NCBI RefSeq assembly: GCF_000485595.1
Contig: NW_014577585.1
Location: 1 to 58,574 of the forward strand
Length of the DNA: 58,574 bases
Direction: 5' to 3'
Origin: Priapulus caudatus
Taxonomy: Eukaryota; Priapulida; Priapulimorpha; Priapulimorphida; Priapulidae
Shown in pieces: positions 1-43,425 of this stretch. Position 1 is the stretch's first letter; the number at the start of each line of letters is the position of its first letter. Made by a program: the position numbers and the translations under genes. A model generated the notes under the pieces. It saw only the letters and a program-made list of their open reading frames with translations. It was not told the DNA's origin and did not search any database.

Positions 1-1062
1 TATATTCGTTACGCGGAGAAACCGCCCGGGGCCGCGCGGCGAGACCACCGGGTCGTATGGGACAGATTTCGTATACGAACGATCAAAGGTGATTGGTCCA
101 AGCGCAAGTCATAGTTGGGGCGAGGGAGTGTAGGCTCAGGGGTGACGATGCGTGTACCCCGCGCATGCACGTGCGTGACCCTGTACGTGCTGTCCGTGCG
201 TGACGTGCGTGATGCGTGTACGCCGGTACGTGCGTGTACGCCACGTCAACGTCGTGGTACGCCGGTGTACATCGTGACCCACACACAAAAATTCAACACA
301 CAACACACACGACCACACACACACACACAAGGAAACGCTACGTGCGGCACACACGCACGCGTCCATCACACATGCCGGGCCCACCGGGCGCGACACACGC
401 AACCAGACACAGCCACGCAGAGGAGCGGCCACGTGCGCAATCAGCGCACGGCACGCACGATAACAAACACAACACATGACACGCACGTACATAGAAAACA
501 CATGCGCGCCGAAAACAACGACACACGCACACACAATTACGCACGCTGCGCAGCGAGCAGGACGCAGCCACCCCACGAAGCGCACACACACACACAACAC
601 AGCGGCCAACGTACACGGAGCCAGACACGACACACACACCGACGCACGCAGCGCCACAACACAAGCAACAAGACACCGGTTGCAGCGACGCACCACAACA
701 CAACCAACGGAAAAAGCACACGCAGCAGATACACACATGACCATGGCACACGCCGCACCCCCAAACAGCCGACATCACCCCGACGGCAAGAAAGGCCAAA
801 CCGACGTGGCGGGCGACGGGCACGCGTCGCGGGCATGGTGACACACAACACAACTCACGTACGCAGCACAGACACACAGAAGCGCGGGCGCTCATCAGCG
901 GATGCAGCACCCGTCACGTTAGACGCAACAAACGCACACACCACACACAATGACACCAGCATCCACCAGCCACAACGTGCACCACGACACATCCACCACG
1001 AGCACGAGCACAACACACGACCACACAGAGCCCGCAAAAAACGCAAGCTCGCGCACAGATAG
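1..1062. repeat. CA/TG-rich low-complexity DNA
   Basis: From about 130 onward the strand is dominated by CACA, ACGCA and GTACG words, with a few CpG-rich spacers. Long open frames exist on both strands because stop codons are rare in this composition, but the translations are His/Thr/Arg or Cys/Val runs with no domain. The first 110 bases look ordinary and unassigned. Confidence 0.8.
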
Positions 1063-1624
1063 CATCAATATGATGTTCGTACGAAAGCACCGTCTAGAAA
1101 AAAGCTAAAGTCCATTTCGTTAGAAATCAAAATCAGTGGAACTTGGCGCCCCTGGGCGCGCCGGGGAGGGCCGGCCGGCGCCGCCGCGGGGGTGGGGGGA
1201 GGTATTTCCTGCTATTTTATATTGTGAAATATCATAATGTCATGAATCTGTATTCTATATCTGTCCAATATGAGGTTGAATCCAAACTATCAGGTGGTTG
1301 GTGAGATCGCAGGAGTCATAGACAGGCTGTTGTCGGTACTGTTCATTTATAACGAAAGAGTCACAAGACTAAACTAACTAGTAGAGGAGAGTGTAAAGTG
1401 GCCCACTCGTCGGTATACGTAGTCTGCTGGCCTGTGTGTTATTATAACTTATTAAATTATGTGTCACTCTAAACTGGGTGCTGTAATATGAGTGTACACC
1501 ACCCGTATCACTCACACTGTATTGCTCTCACCGAGTAACTCACATGTATTCACGCTCACCGATGTACACTCACTGTATTCAATCATCTGTTACACTATCG
1601 ACTGTATTCGTCACTTGTTTATAT
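1063..1624. other. Unassigned sequence
   Basis: No gene or repeat family recognised. One GC-rich patch (about 1147-1200) with CGCC/GGGG runs is followed by ordinary AT-rich sequence. Several TCACTC/CTCACCGA words at 1500-1575 hint at a degenerate short tandem repeat. Confidence 0.4.
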
Positions 1625-2177
1625 TTAGCCTCATCTGACATATTCAGAGCGCTGTAGAACGCATGAGGTGCGTTCGTGCGGTGGTCCGTCTTCCGTCCGT
1701 CAACAGTTGGGACATTGTAAATTAAAACGGCTCGAATACGAATTCGAATTTTGGGACGGTGGGGGGGTAATATCGAAAAGAGTTGATATCGAAGCTGGTA
1801 AAAGCTCAAAGGTCAAGAGGTGTAAAAAGGGAACATTTCATCCTTAATTTAAGGTCATAGGGAGGAAATCAGAATTGCGGCACAATGCTAAACGCTTGAC
1901 CTAGGCTCGTGATAGGTCCGTGGTATAGCATCATGGTTAGAAAAATGCCATCACTGTGCCAAATTGCAGTCACCGGCCAAAGGTCATGGGGCACAGGGCA
2001 GATTTTAGACAATTCTGAAGTACATGGTCTACGAGCGATGAAAACTTTATGTTTCAGCATGGACCTAAATTTTTTTTCTTTATTGGAAAGACATAAATGT
2101 ACTTTCGCATGACATGCAAGAGTAAGTGATCGATAACATTTTTGAACTCAAGAGAGGGTTAAAACATGGATTTGTTG
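1625..2177 (+). mobile_element. Dispersed repeat family R1, copy A (diverged)
   Basis: Same order of landmarks as the better copies at 9421, 12681, 15804 and 21909: a CATCTGACAT opening, a CGTCC-type run, CAACAGTTGGG, a GGGGGG patch, a GTCAAGAGGTGTAAAA block, the word AATTGCGGCACAA, GTGATAGGTC, a GGGCACAGGGCAGATTTTAG block, and the end GAGGGTTAAAACATGGATTT. It is about 550 bp, with many small indels relative to the other copies. There is no coding capacity. Confidence 0.85.
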
Positions 2178-2389
2178 ACTGTTAACAAAGATGAACTGCT
2201 TATGCTATGTGATGTGAGGCTACAGTTGACGTTCAATTGCAAATAGACAGGGACCCAGGGGTCTAGCCTAGCTGGAAAAGAAACCAATTTCATGCATATC
2301 GCAATGATTCGTGTACATACCATCTAAGGAATGTAAATCTGGCGGCAGCCGCTGTGGGTGTGGATCCAAAGTGGGTCATGTTGAAAGCA

Positions 2390-2920
2390 CCCAAAATGAG
2401 CTAGAATTACTGGAGAGAAAACCCCATAACCCTATTGAAAATTTATGCTATGGTCCCAGGGTAGGTATCGTGAAGGACTGCAAATAATTCAGTGTGGTGT
2501 ATCCCACGCCCGCCAAGCCCAAAGAGGTAGATTAGCTGAGAGAACCCATGAAAACTATTGAAAATGTCGGCATGTCCATGTATAGGAATGGACACTGCAG
2601 AATTAGTGGATGGTGGCTGCCGCAGAGCTAAAAAGAAAGCGTTACTGCCAAAATGAGCTAGATTACTGGAAAGGACCTTTGGACCCATTAGAAATGTCCG
2701 GCATAGCTCAGTATCGTGAATGCCACTGCATAATAATTCAGTGTGGTGTATCGCAGACGCCCCAATTGCTCCCACCCCAAAATTGAGGCTAGATGCTTGA
2801 AAGACCTTTGGAAATCTCCCCGACCCCCCCACTGGAAAAATGTTCGCTTAGTCGCAGTATCGGAATGGCCACTGCCAGAATAATATCAGTTGTTGGTGTG
2901 CCACAGAGCCCTAACGCCCA
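2390..2920 (+). repeat. Degenerate tandem repeat, period about 125-130 bp, four units
   Basis: Units begin near 2394, 2517, 2648 and 2779. Shared words recur in order: AAAATGAGCTAGATTACTGG, CCATTGAAAATGTC, AGTATCGTGAATGGCCACTG, AATTCAGTGTGGTGTATC and CAGAGC. The third unit is closest to a consensus. The 129-residue minus-strand frame across it is a by-product. Confidence 0.75.
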
Positions 2921-3724
2921 CCCGGGCTCATATATAGATAGATTCAGGCTGCAGAAGTAATATATCTATTATACTTGCTGATTACTAGGATAGGAAACAC
3001 TGAATCATGTCAGCCTTGCTTCTCTACTTCTTCTTTTCATGTTGTTACATCTGCAGACTAAGAATCTTTCAACAAATCTCGAACTGACACAACAATTGAT
3101 ATTGATGACAAACCAAAATTAAAATTTCCATCAATAAAGCACTTCTTACTAACACTTTCATTCTCATAATACAGTGTAATATAGTGGCTATATAACGTAT
3201 ACGATGTATAGTCGCACTGCAGCGACCCCACTTGATGGGGACTAATAATCGAGAAGGAAAAACAGAGAAGTGTCTTCAAAATCTCATGCGGACAAGGAAA
3301 ATCAACCTGAACAGTTTCTTCTCAATGGAAGCCATACAGCAAAATAAATAAAAATAAAAAATTATCACCGGTCATTATAACAAGTATTAACACAAAAGGT
3401 ATATTCATTTACTATAAATGAAACATCATATGGCATACATTTACGAGACATTCCAAATCAACATTATAGCACGTCCCGATAGCAAATCCAAGTATTAAAC
3501 ATTTTTTATTCCTTCATTTCCAGTTCAGTACTCAAGTATATCAAAATCCTAAATTTATAATAATCAGCTATCAAATTTTAGTTCAAGCCATCAGTCTTAT
3601 GTCATTTATATATTTGCTTTCTTAATTTACCACTTGCAGACCACCAGAAAATGAAAGTACAATTGGCTAATTAAAGGTTCTCACCATGTAATATAGAGCT
3701 GTCTCTTTACTTCTCTATTCTTAA
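2921..3724. other. Unassigned AT-rich sequence
   Basis: AT-rich sequence with no recognisable gene, repeat family or RNA on either strand. Confidence 0.4.
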
Positions 3725-4044
3725 TCTCTCTCTCTCTTATCTCTCTCTCATCATCTCTCTCTATCTCTCTTTCTCTCTCTCTCATCTGTCTCTCGCTCTC
3801 TATCTCTCTCTCGCTCTGTTGTGTGTGTGGTGCGTGCGTGACGTGCGTGCGTGGGTGCGTGCGTCGCGTGCTGCTTGCGTGCGTGGTTGGGTAGCGTTGT
3901 GTGTGTACCGCGGGCGCGTGTGTGTATCCTCTGCTTCCTCTCTATGCATCTCTCTATCTCTGCTCTCTCTCTCTCTTCTCTCTCTCTTCGTCTCCTCTCT
4001 TCTTCTCTCCTGCTCGCGTCGTCGCGTGCGTGCGTGCGTGCGTG
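3725..4044. repeat. CT microsatellite with a GTGC-rich centre
   Basis: CTCT runs (3725-3815), then GTGCGTGC words (3820-3925), then CTCT again (3945-4012) and GTGCGTGC (4022-4044). Open frames here are composition artefacts. Confidence 0.9.
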
Positions 4045-7000
4045 ATTATTGATAAACTTGCACGCGACCATCAGAGGGCAACTGGCTTTTTGCTATTAGA
4101 GCCCCCTGCCACGCCGCCCCCTCTCCGCACTTTCCCCGACACCACCACCCTACTACGCTCGAACTCGACGCATATCCATGATAAGCATGCTTTAATATTG
4201 CGAAGTCATTAAAGTCTACAACAGCTGTTCATCTTTATTACTGTACCTACGGTATAAGCACCAAGCCTAGCTTCATTGATATTAGACTGTAATTAGTAGT
4301 AATAAGGGTTTCTGGTCTAATAGCCGTACCGGTTTATTTTACCGCCTAGCGCGCAATTTGTTACCGGCTATCAATTTGAAGAAACTCGCACAAGGCGGTA
4401 GAATCTAACTAACGAAAAATTCGTATGAAGCCATTACCATCAAACCTAGGCTATTGTGGTCACATTCAGAATTTTTTTTCCGGGGTGCGATGCCCGGACC
4501 TTCATAGCAGGGACTCGCGCCTTCGCCGCTCGCCTACGTCCGTGCCGAAAAACAGTATTACCTGGTCTATTCATTGTCAACTTACCGCTTTTGTCAAAGT
4601 TACAAGATAGAGCAGTTGATAATCTCTCATATTAAACAATTTGCAATTTTAATGAGAAAAGCATGAATTTTCATAGACATAAGTTTATAATTACCATGAG
4701 GTTTCTATTTTCAAGAATAGTGGAGGAAGTAAAGATTTGACGGGTCAGAAGGCGGGCGAAGAGGGTAAATCAAATTCCGCTAAGGTCCACGGGTCTTAAT
4801 AGTTCAACGTTGCTTATTTTGAGAACAGAACAGCGTAGAAAAAACATTTAAGGTGTCGATCCACTAAATTGGGGATGACCATATTATTTGTGATCTTTGA
4901 GATCGCCAGAGATCTCCAAGACATGCATTTCGGCCTAAGGTAAGTTAAAATTGACCAAAAAATAAGAAATCAGTTGAATTGAAATAACACACAGAGTGTC
5001 ATTCAAATGATTTAAGATTCCCATATATTTGAATGATCATTTCAAGTTGCCAGCACTTGTACCGCTGGCCAGATTGTCCTGTCTTGTGCTGACCAACCAC
5101 TGGTATGCTCTTGGCTAAGGAGTGCCATAAGATCTGGCAGCCACTCACGAGAGGACAAATTGTGATCAGGTCGGCCGTGGGTCTACACACCGAGATGGCA
5201 CGATTTAAGTAGCTGGGAGACTGGCTGGAAGACATCGGATCTGACGAACGCCTGGTAGCCAAAGCGACATTGGCGAATTCCGGAAACAGAGAAATTTGTG
5301 ATACATGCCAGGGCATGTCATGCCAAGACACCATGTACACCAGTCATCAGCTGAAGCCTATTTACAGTCTCAACAGCTTACAATGAAGACTGCACATCCG
5401 ATAATACTAATGCCATTACGTAGATAGTCATTCTTTAGGAAGTGGTGCCTACACCAGTGTCCACTATTAGACTACTGGCTAAGGCCATGTCATTGTGCTC
5501 CTTGCTGCGGGTCATCAGGTCATGTGTGGGAAGTAATGTGCTATCTGTACGTGGAATCCGTGACGCAGGTCAATGGCCCTGTTGTTGCCGCTAGATCGAC
5601 ACGGCATACTGCCAGGGGTTCCCGTACACATCGTCAGGTAACGACGTCTGCTGGAAAAACACCCAGATGTCCTAAGGCAGAATTCAAGTCGGGAATTGTG
5701 TGGTGCGCAAAACCCAGCACAAGTTCTGCTATGAGCAGCTTGACCAGCTCCATGAGTAAAACAATGCAATGATGATAGGATTCTGGTGGGCTATAGTCGC
5801 TGACAGGCAATCCAGAAGCACCAGAACGCTGGATGTAGCAGGGCCAGGAAATTGCGCAGGCATTACTACAGGAAGTTTTGAGGAACATGCTTATAAAGCA
5901 ACAGGGTGAGAACTGTTGAACTGGACACACCTCACCATGACCAGCAACCTGAGAGCTGCAGCCAGCATTCCTGAAAGGAGGTTAAGGCACCTTTAGATGA
6001 AACAGTGCTGCAAAGGAGATGGGATATCACATTTTAGAACACAGCAAACCTACTAGCCATTGAACAAGGGACATCATGGACACCCCAAGTGGCTAAAATG
6101 GTGAGAAGGATTGAGACGGTTTGTGGAGAGATACGACACTACGGCTCGGAGACAGAAAAGGTGTAAGAACAGTGATCCACAGACGACACAGTCTTGCCAC
6201 TTTGCAGTAGCGACCGGCATAGATTGGAAGTGCAAAACAGAGGCACAGCCTCGCAGCACGGAGAGAGTGACTGCTGCGTCTCTTTCGTAGCTGTAAAATC
6301 TCCTTGTGAAACTCGAGAGGAGACATCGACATTGATCTTGCTCGCCATGGAAGACATTGCAGCCCGCAGCTGTGGGCGAGACGTGACGAAAATGCGGGTG
6401 GTGTGGCGGGGGTTGAAAGGCGAGGTCACTCGCTGCCTGGAATGCAGATCGGCTCGAAATATATTAGTGTGACGCTGTGTGCAACAAGTTTTGATAGTGA
6501 GCTGTGGTTCAAATACACTAAATCTGGGACATCGAAAGGACATTTAAAGAGTATACAGAAGAGGTGTTATGCAACCATACATCTCGGAGTGCACTCGAGA
6601 TAAGGCAGCCGACATAGACCTTGATTGGGATGTATACCTACTGCAGCCGAAAGCCTACTCAGGAACGAATAGGGAAAAGGGCATCAGAAAACAGAGTGTG
6701 CTCCTTCTACTGTGATGCCAAAGACGGAAGGACAAGCTTCGAGAAACAAAACGAATTGTTGCTTTCCTGTCACGAGGGGGGGGCTGGGTCGACATTTCAT
6801 GCTAGCAATCCACGTAAGGACACGTATGCAACAGTTGGAAGTGTGGGTCCGTGTCTCCTCTGCCGAGACATCGATACCCTCCGCCCACTGTCGCCGGGGC
6901 GGGCGAGTGTGGAGAGCACGGGTGACACTTGTCTACTCTGCGCAGAATGCTGTGCAAAAAGGGGTGTAAGAAGGATGACATAGCGCGTACCGAGTTGATA

Positions 7001-8159
7001 CTGATAGTGGTGAACTGGCTGTGGGTTAAGTTCAGCAAGATAGCTCTTGATGAGCTGTGGGTTGCCCTTTGGTGTTGGTCAGTTTTTCGGACTAGTAGCT
7101 TTCTACGTAAATGTTGCCAATCCAATAAATTAAACACAGTGTCCTACTCGTCGCCAGTCTGCTTAGGCGTGTACTAGTCGGACTGTGAAACTTGTATCTG
7201 CAATTCGCTGGAAGGAAAGAAGAATGACTGGAAGACATTGAAGACTTTTCAGAGGTGAATGAACGCTTAAGTGAACTCCTTATGGCATGCGCGAGTGAGG
7301 TCAGTGGAAGGATAATGATTTATTGGGCTAAGAAGCGTTTGTGGTGCTGCTGTATGACCGAAACCATGAGACAACGGAAGTGAATGATGCCAAGAACAGC
7401 TCTTCACACAGAAGTGCTAGACTCTATAGACATTCCATCAAGGGACACGCGGGCCACCCAGTGCAACATCCAGCGCTGGTATTGTAGCAGGCAAGCCATT
7501 AGAGACCAGGCATTGGTCATGATTGGCAGAGAATTCCAGAACCATCTGACTGTGGGCTGGACAAAGAGAAACTGGTGGACAGCTCTTTGACCACTCTCCT
7601 AAAAGCAGCAAAATCGTGCTGAATTGATCCATTGTCGGTACGAGAAAGCGTGCATGGAGCTGCATGTTCCAAAGCGCTATGTGCTGTGCTGTTGTGCTGT
7701 GTGCGTGCTTGTGTGTGACTGTGTGTGTGTGTTCTGAGTTCTGTTTTGACCATTACATAAATATTATAAAAATTAGGATATTCGACTTTTGACGTAATTC
7801 GAACCTTGGACCTTAACCACTCAATGCATGATCCTTGAGTTCTGAATCTCAAAACGCATACCAAATGAAATGGATGCCATCCCAATGTTAGTTGAATTGG
7901 GACAGCCGTTAAACCTTTTTGTCTATACTGTTTGGTTTCAAAATTAAGAGTTTTGCAAACATTAGACCCCGGGTGGACTGGCGGCACTCTTGGATTTTGA
8001 CTGTCTCTCACGGTCCTCATGAGGTCAAATCTGATTTCCCTCACAATCTTGAAAATAAACATCATGGGATATATGATCTAGGGAGTGGTAGAGAATTTTA
8101 CATGCTTGTTCTCATATAAGCACAATTGTTAGTGGTCTAATGCTGCGCTAAGAACGTGC
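4045..8159. other. Unassigned sequence with R1-like fragments
   Basis: 4075-4165 (TTTTTGCTATTAGAGCCCCC and a C-rich run) matches the tails of R1 copies near 13360 and 17195. 4205-4315 resembles 18025-18110 (CTTTATTACTGTAC, ATTAGTAGTA). The remainder contains short open frames on both strands with no recognisable domain; I found neither the missing upstream COPB2 exon nor transposase motifs here. 7690-7740 is a GTGTGCTT-rich low-complexity patch. Confidence 0.4.
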
Positions 8160-8530
8160 TCCTAGATATATGCCTGAGCGCGAATGCGTGATGGAAGGGT
8201 GGCTCTTCATTCGTATATGCAGTGAGTTTTAGCATCAGGGAGAGGACCTGACGTCACGGGTGAGCGCGTGTCGGCTCTGCGGACTTGTTTATTATGTACG
8301 CGTTTTGCTGTATTTTTCTAGTTCATTAATCGCATTTACTATTTGCTATTCGCCGGGGGGGCTAATTAAGGCAAATATTTCCATGCATGTTATTTTAACA
8401 GTACAAATTTCATAACAACAAATAGTTTTTACAACAATAAAAAAATTTTTTTAATAGGGTTAGGGTAACAATGCACCATAAAACAGGAGTTTCAGGCACG
8501 CGATTTGTATCACCAATGGGATTTGGGAGG
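8160..8530 (+). mobile_element. Composite dispersed repeat R2 and R5-type module
   Basis: 8155-8290 carries the R2 landmarks (CTAGATATATGC, GAGCGCGAATGCG, CAGTGAGTTTTAGCATCAG, TCTGCGGACTTGTTTAT) also found at 18115-18245, 28936 and 32787. 8368-8530 matches 29645-29810: AAATATTTCCATG, CATAACAACAAATA, TTTTTACAACAAT, AGGGTTAGGGT, and CAATGGGATTTGGGAGGTAT. The same neighbour order recurs near 29-30 kb, so the two modules may belong to one element. Confidence 0.7.
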
Positions 8531-8699
8531 TATGCAGAATGCAGAAGGTTGCTGAAATGATGTGTACGCAACTGCGTATCTGCATATCTGCGCCTAACAA
8601 ATGTGTCACTACGCACGACTGAAATTTTACGTTCATAACCGTAGCAACACACCTCAGATGAGCCCAGTCGCTCTGCTGCTCTTGTTTTACTTATGTTAT

Positions 8700-8950
8700 G
8701 TCTCATCTATATTTTGTCTCATCAGCTGTTAGGCTACTTTCACCTATATTTTGTCTCATTACCTGTGTGTTTACTTTCGCCTATATTTTTTCTCATTACC
8801 TGTTTGTCTACTCACACCTGGATTTTGTCTCATCACCTGTTTGTGTATACTCTCACCTATATTTAGCCTTACAACCTGTTTGTCTACTCGCACCTGTGTC
8901 TTATCTCAGCACTAGTGTGTATACTCTCACCCATGTTTTACTCTCGCCTG
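8700..8950 (+). repeat. 37-bp minisatellite adjoining a COPB2 acceptor
   Basis: About six or seven degenerate units with the core CACCTATATTTTGTCTCATT then ACCTGTTTGTCTACT; the first two clear units are spaced 37 bp apart (8744 to 8781). It is pyrimidine-rich on the + strand and ends about 80 bp before the acceptor of the exon at 9032. Confidence 0.8.
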
Positions 8951-9031
8951 TATGGCATCTCAATATGCGTGTGCGTTCACCTCTATGCGCTCTCCCCTGT
9001 GCTCTGTACTTACCGCTGTCGTCTGCTGCAG

Positions 9032-40897
<31,866 letters not shown>

Positions 40898-42165
40898 GGA
40901 ACCACCTAGTGGCAGAGATCAAAACTACTGGTGCCACGAGTATGTGTTTGACGCATAAGAAGACATTCAGCTAAATCACATGAAATAATACACACTACTT
41001 CCAGCGGCTAACAGCAGGAGATGTCAAATTCGACTGTTGCGGTTTGAAACAGCCATTTTGTTTCACCTTGGAAAATATTAAACGTGTTGGTACTGTCGTT
41101 TTTTTGCATGATCATGAAGTGCTTATTACACAATTGGTGTAAATTCCGTTTGGTATATGCCGTTCATATTAACACTTGATTTTTCCAATTTTATTGCAAC
41201 TTTTTGGAGCTAATATCTTAAAGCTATCGAGTTATTATTGTGCAAGTGTACAAAGCTTACATTAATTTTATTGGACACGTAGTCCATTAAAATGGCTCTC
41301 CGCTGTCATGTGATAGGTAGCCTATCTCGCTCTGTTGCAGTTGTTCATCCCAAGGTTCAATGCATAGACTAAGGATGACTTGTAAATAATTTCATGCTTG
41401 CTTCTGGTTGTCGCATTGCGGTGGTATCACAGAAGAGGCCTATTACTTCTATTGTGGCGGGGAGGGGGAAGGTGAAATGCTATACTTCTAATCGGCCGCT
41501 AACATACATTCGTCCGTCAGCCAAGATGTTCATTCATGATCACTGATGTATTCGTCAAACGGTCGCAGGGATGTCTGTACATATCCCGGCACAACTGATG
41601 GGTATCCATGACAACGTTCCCATCAGCACACTGAAGAGTCGCTTGGCAGTCATCCATGCTGAACCTTGACCTCAGTGCATGGAAATATACGCTGGCTTCT
41701 GCATTTGTAGCGGTATCTTATGATAAAGGACGGCAGTCTACCATCTGAGTTTGTTCGCGGAGTGTGCTGTTGCGTGAGTGCTGGTTTCCTGTTGATTAAA
41801 TGGCCAAACGTGCTCCCATGAAGCGGAAGCAGCGTAGTTCGTTGCGGCGGGATGAACGCTCCGTATTGTTGTGCAAACGACCATGTTTAATGTTTTCCTC
41901 TGCGTGCATGTCATACACCCTGTTTCACACCGGTGACTCACGATTCGTTCGTTCGTTCTGTCACGTGTGAGTGTAATGTTTGGTTTCCGGTGTCGGTGGT
42001 GATTGTTGATCGTGGACGGTTTGTCAGCGGGCCGAGGCATCGAAAGCCGCGGACGTAAAAAATATATATATATAGGATATTACTGAGCCTATGATTTATT
42101 CACATTATTATGGTTCTGGTTGTTTCGTTTATACAGAAACATCCGTGTGACATTGCCTGAATAAA
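40898..42165 (+). other. Presumed COPB2 3' UTR with candidate poly(A) signals
   Basis: Non-coding, moderately AT-rich sequence after the COPB2 stop. A variant signal ATTAAA occurs at about 41077-41082 and a canonical AATAAA at 42160-42165. Either could define the transcript end; I cannot choose without transcript data. No open frame of note is present on either strand. Confidence 0.45.
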
Positions 42166-42447
42166 CTGTTTTCAGGAAACCCTTGTTTCGTTTATGCGAC
42201 TTCTTCTCTCGTTCTAATCTTATAGAGCTGCAGTACGTGAATGAATGTTGGGCTTAGTTAGGAGTTGTCCATGCTGTCTTTATATGAAAAGATATAATGA
42301 CAAGTGCTATCAATTTATATGGATCCTCACATAAATGCGTTTTATGCAGGTGCATGCAGAGAGATAGAGGTATTGGGAAATTAGTTAGATGTTGACCTAT
42401 TTGGGGAGAGAAAGCGTAATAGTTCTTGGTTTCGTTAGCCAACAGTC

Positions 42448-43212
42448 ATACCCCATTTATACTGGGGGTTATCCCGCTTCACCCGGGATAAACCCCAGTA
42501 TAAAATGTCGAAAAACACTTAGCCCGAGCTAAAGTTATTCTACCCTAGGAGGTGGTTCAGGTCCGCTTCAGACCCGAGCTAACGTCAGTATAAAAGGTAT
42601 CTCGACTTTAGCTCGCTCTATATTGCACGTCACGATCATCGCTCTCTGTCTAACGCTAAACCGGCGGCGTCCCCGAAGTCGGCGAGTAGGAAACGGGCTC
42701 TACTCCTCCGCAAATCCCTTCGGTGAGAGTCGTCCATAGCTAGCAGCAATTGCAGACAATGTCCATTGTTGGCTGGTAGCACCTCAAAGATCAACATAAT
42801 GTCCATAGACTCCGTTGTCAAACGATATCCAATTAAACGCAGATCGAGATAATATTACGAGAAGCATGTAGCATTCTAGCTACCGGTATTAGAATGGTTA
42901 AAATTTCGCGCGGAACTGCTAGGTACTGTAAAAGCGTATTGATAAAACAAGTGTTGTTGACGTGAGGTTACCATGACAATTACGCCGGTCTCGCACGCAA
43001 AATGGCAGTATAAAACGACTTATCCCGAGCTAAAGTTATCCCGCTTCAGAAGCGGCTTCAATTCGTGCGCAGTATAAAACGACTTATCCCGAGCTAAAGT
43101 TATCCCGCTTCAGAAGCGGCTTCAATTCGTGCGCAGTATAAAACGACTTATCCCGAGCTAAAGTTATACCGCTTCAGAAGCGGGCTAAAGTCGTGCGCAG
43201 TATAAAAGCGGC
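42448..43212. mobile_element. Putative MITE-4 with internal 64-bp tandem units
   Basis: The left end CCCATTTATACTGGGGGTTA and TTATCCCGCTTC and the right end CCCGCTTCAGAAG and CAGTATAAAAGCG are related in inverted orientation. Repeated words TATCCCGAGCTAAAGTTAT and CAGTATAAAA occur on both sides. A 61-residue minus frame (42636-42821) with SRARFLLADFGDAAG is unrecognised. Right-hand tandem units: see separate entry. Superfamily unknown. Confidence 0.55.
43005..43204 (+). repeat. Three 64-bp tandem units plus a partial
   Basis: Units start GCAGTATAAAA at 43005, 43069, 43133 and (partial) 43197, an exact 64-bp period. Units 1 and 2 are essentially identical; unit 3 differs at a few positions (TTATACCGC, GGGCTAAAGTCG). 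Recent local duplication of the element's end is the likely cause. Confidence 0.93.
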
Positions 43213-43328
43213 ATCAGAGACAGACAGAGACGGACGCACGCACGCACACACGGAGTGATACAGATACACAGAGAGCGAGGGGGGGGAGAGATAGAGCGTT
43301 AAAGAGCGGGTAAAGAGGGAGAGAGAGC

Positions 43329-43389
<61 letters not shown>

Positions 43390-43425
43390 CGAGTGGTAAA
43401 GAGAGTGCGCGAGAGAGCGGAAAAT
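43213..43425. repeat. GA microsatellite
   Basis: GAGA-rich DNA with a short TATATA run at 43331-43342. Confidence 0.9.

Noticed and set aside
115-1062. Long open frames on both strands in the CA-rich start
   Set aside because: They result from stop-poor CA/TG sequence; products are His/Thr/Arg or Cys/Val runs without domains.
3751-4071. Arg/Glu-rich minus frame and overlapping + frames
   Set aside because: Translation of a CT/GA microsatellite.
4999-7665. Possible retrotransposon coding remnants
   Set aside because: Short frames on both strands show no reverse transcriptase, integrase or protease motifs that I can recognise.
8456-8466. Telomere or chromosome-end signal
   Set aside because: Only two units, and repeated inside a dispersed module at 29729.
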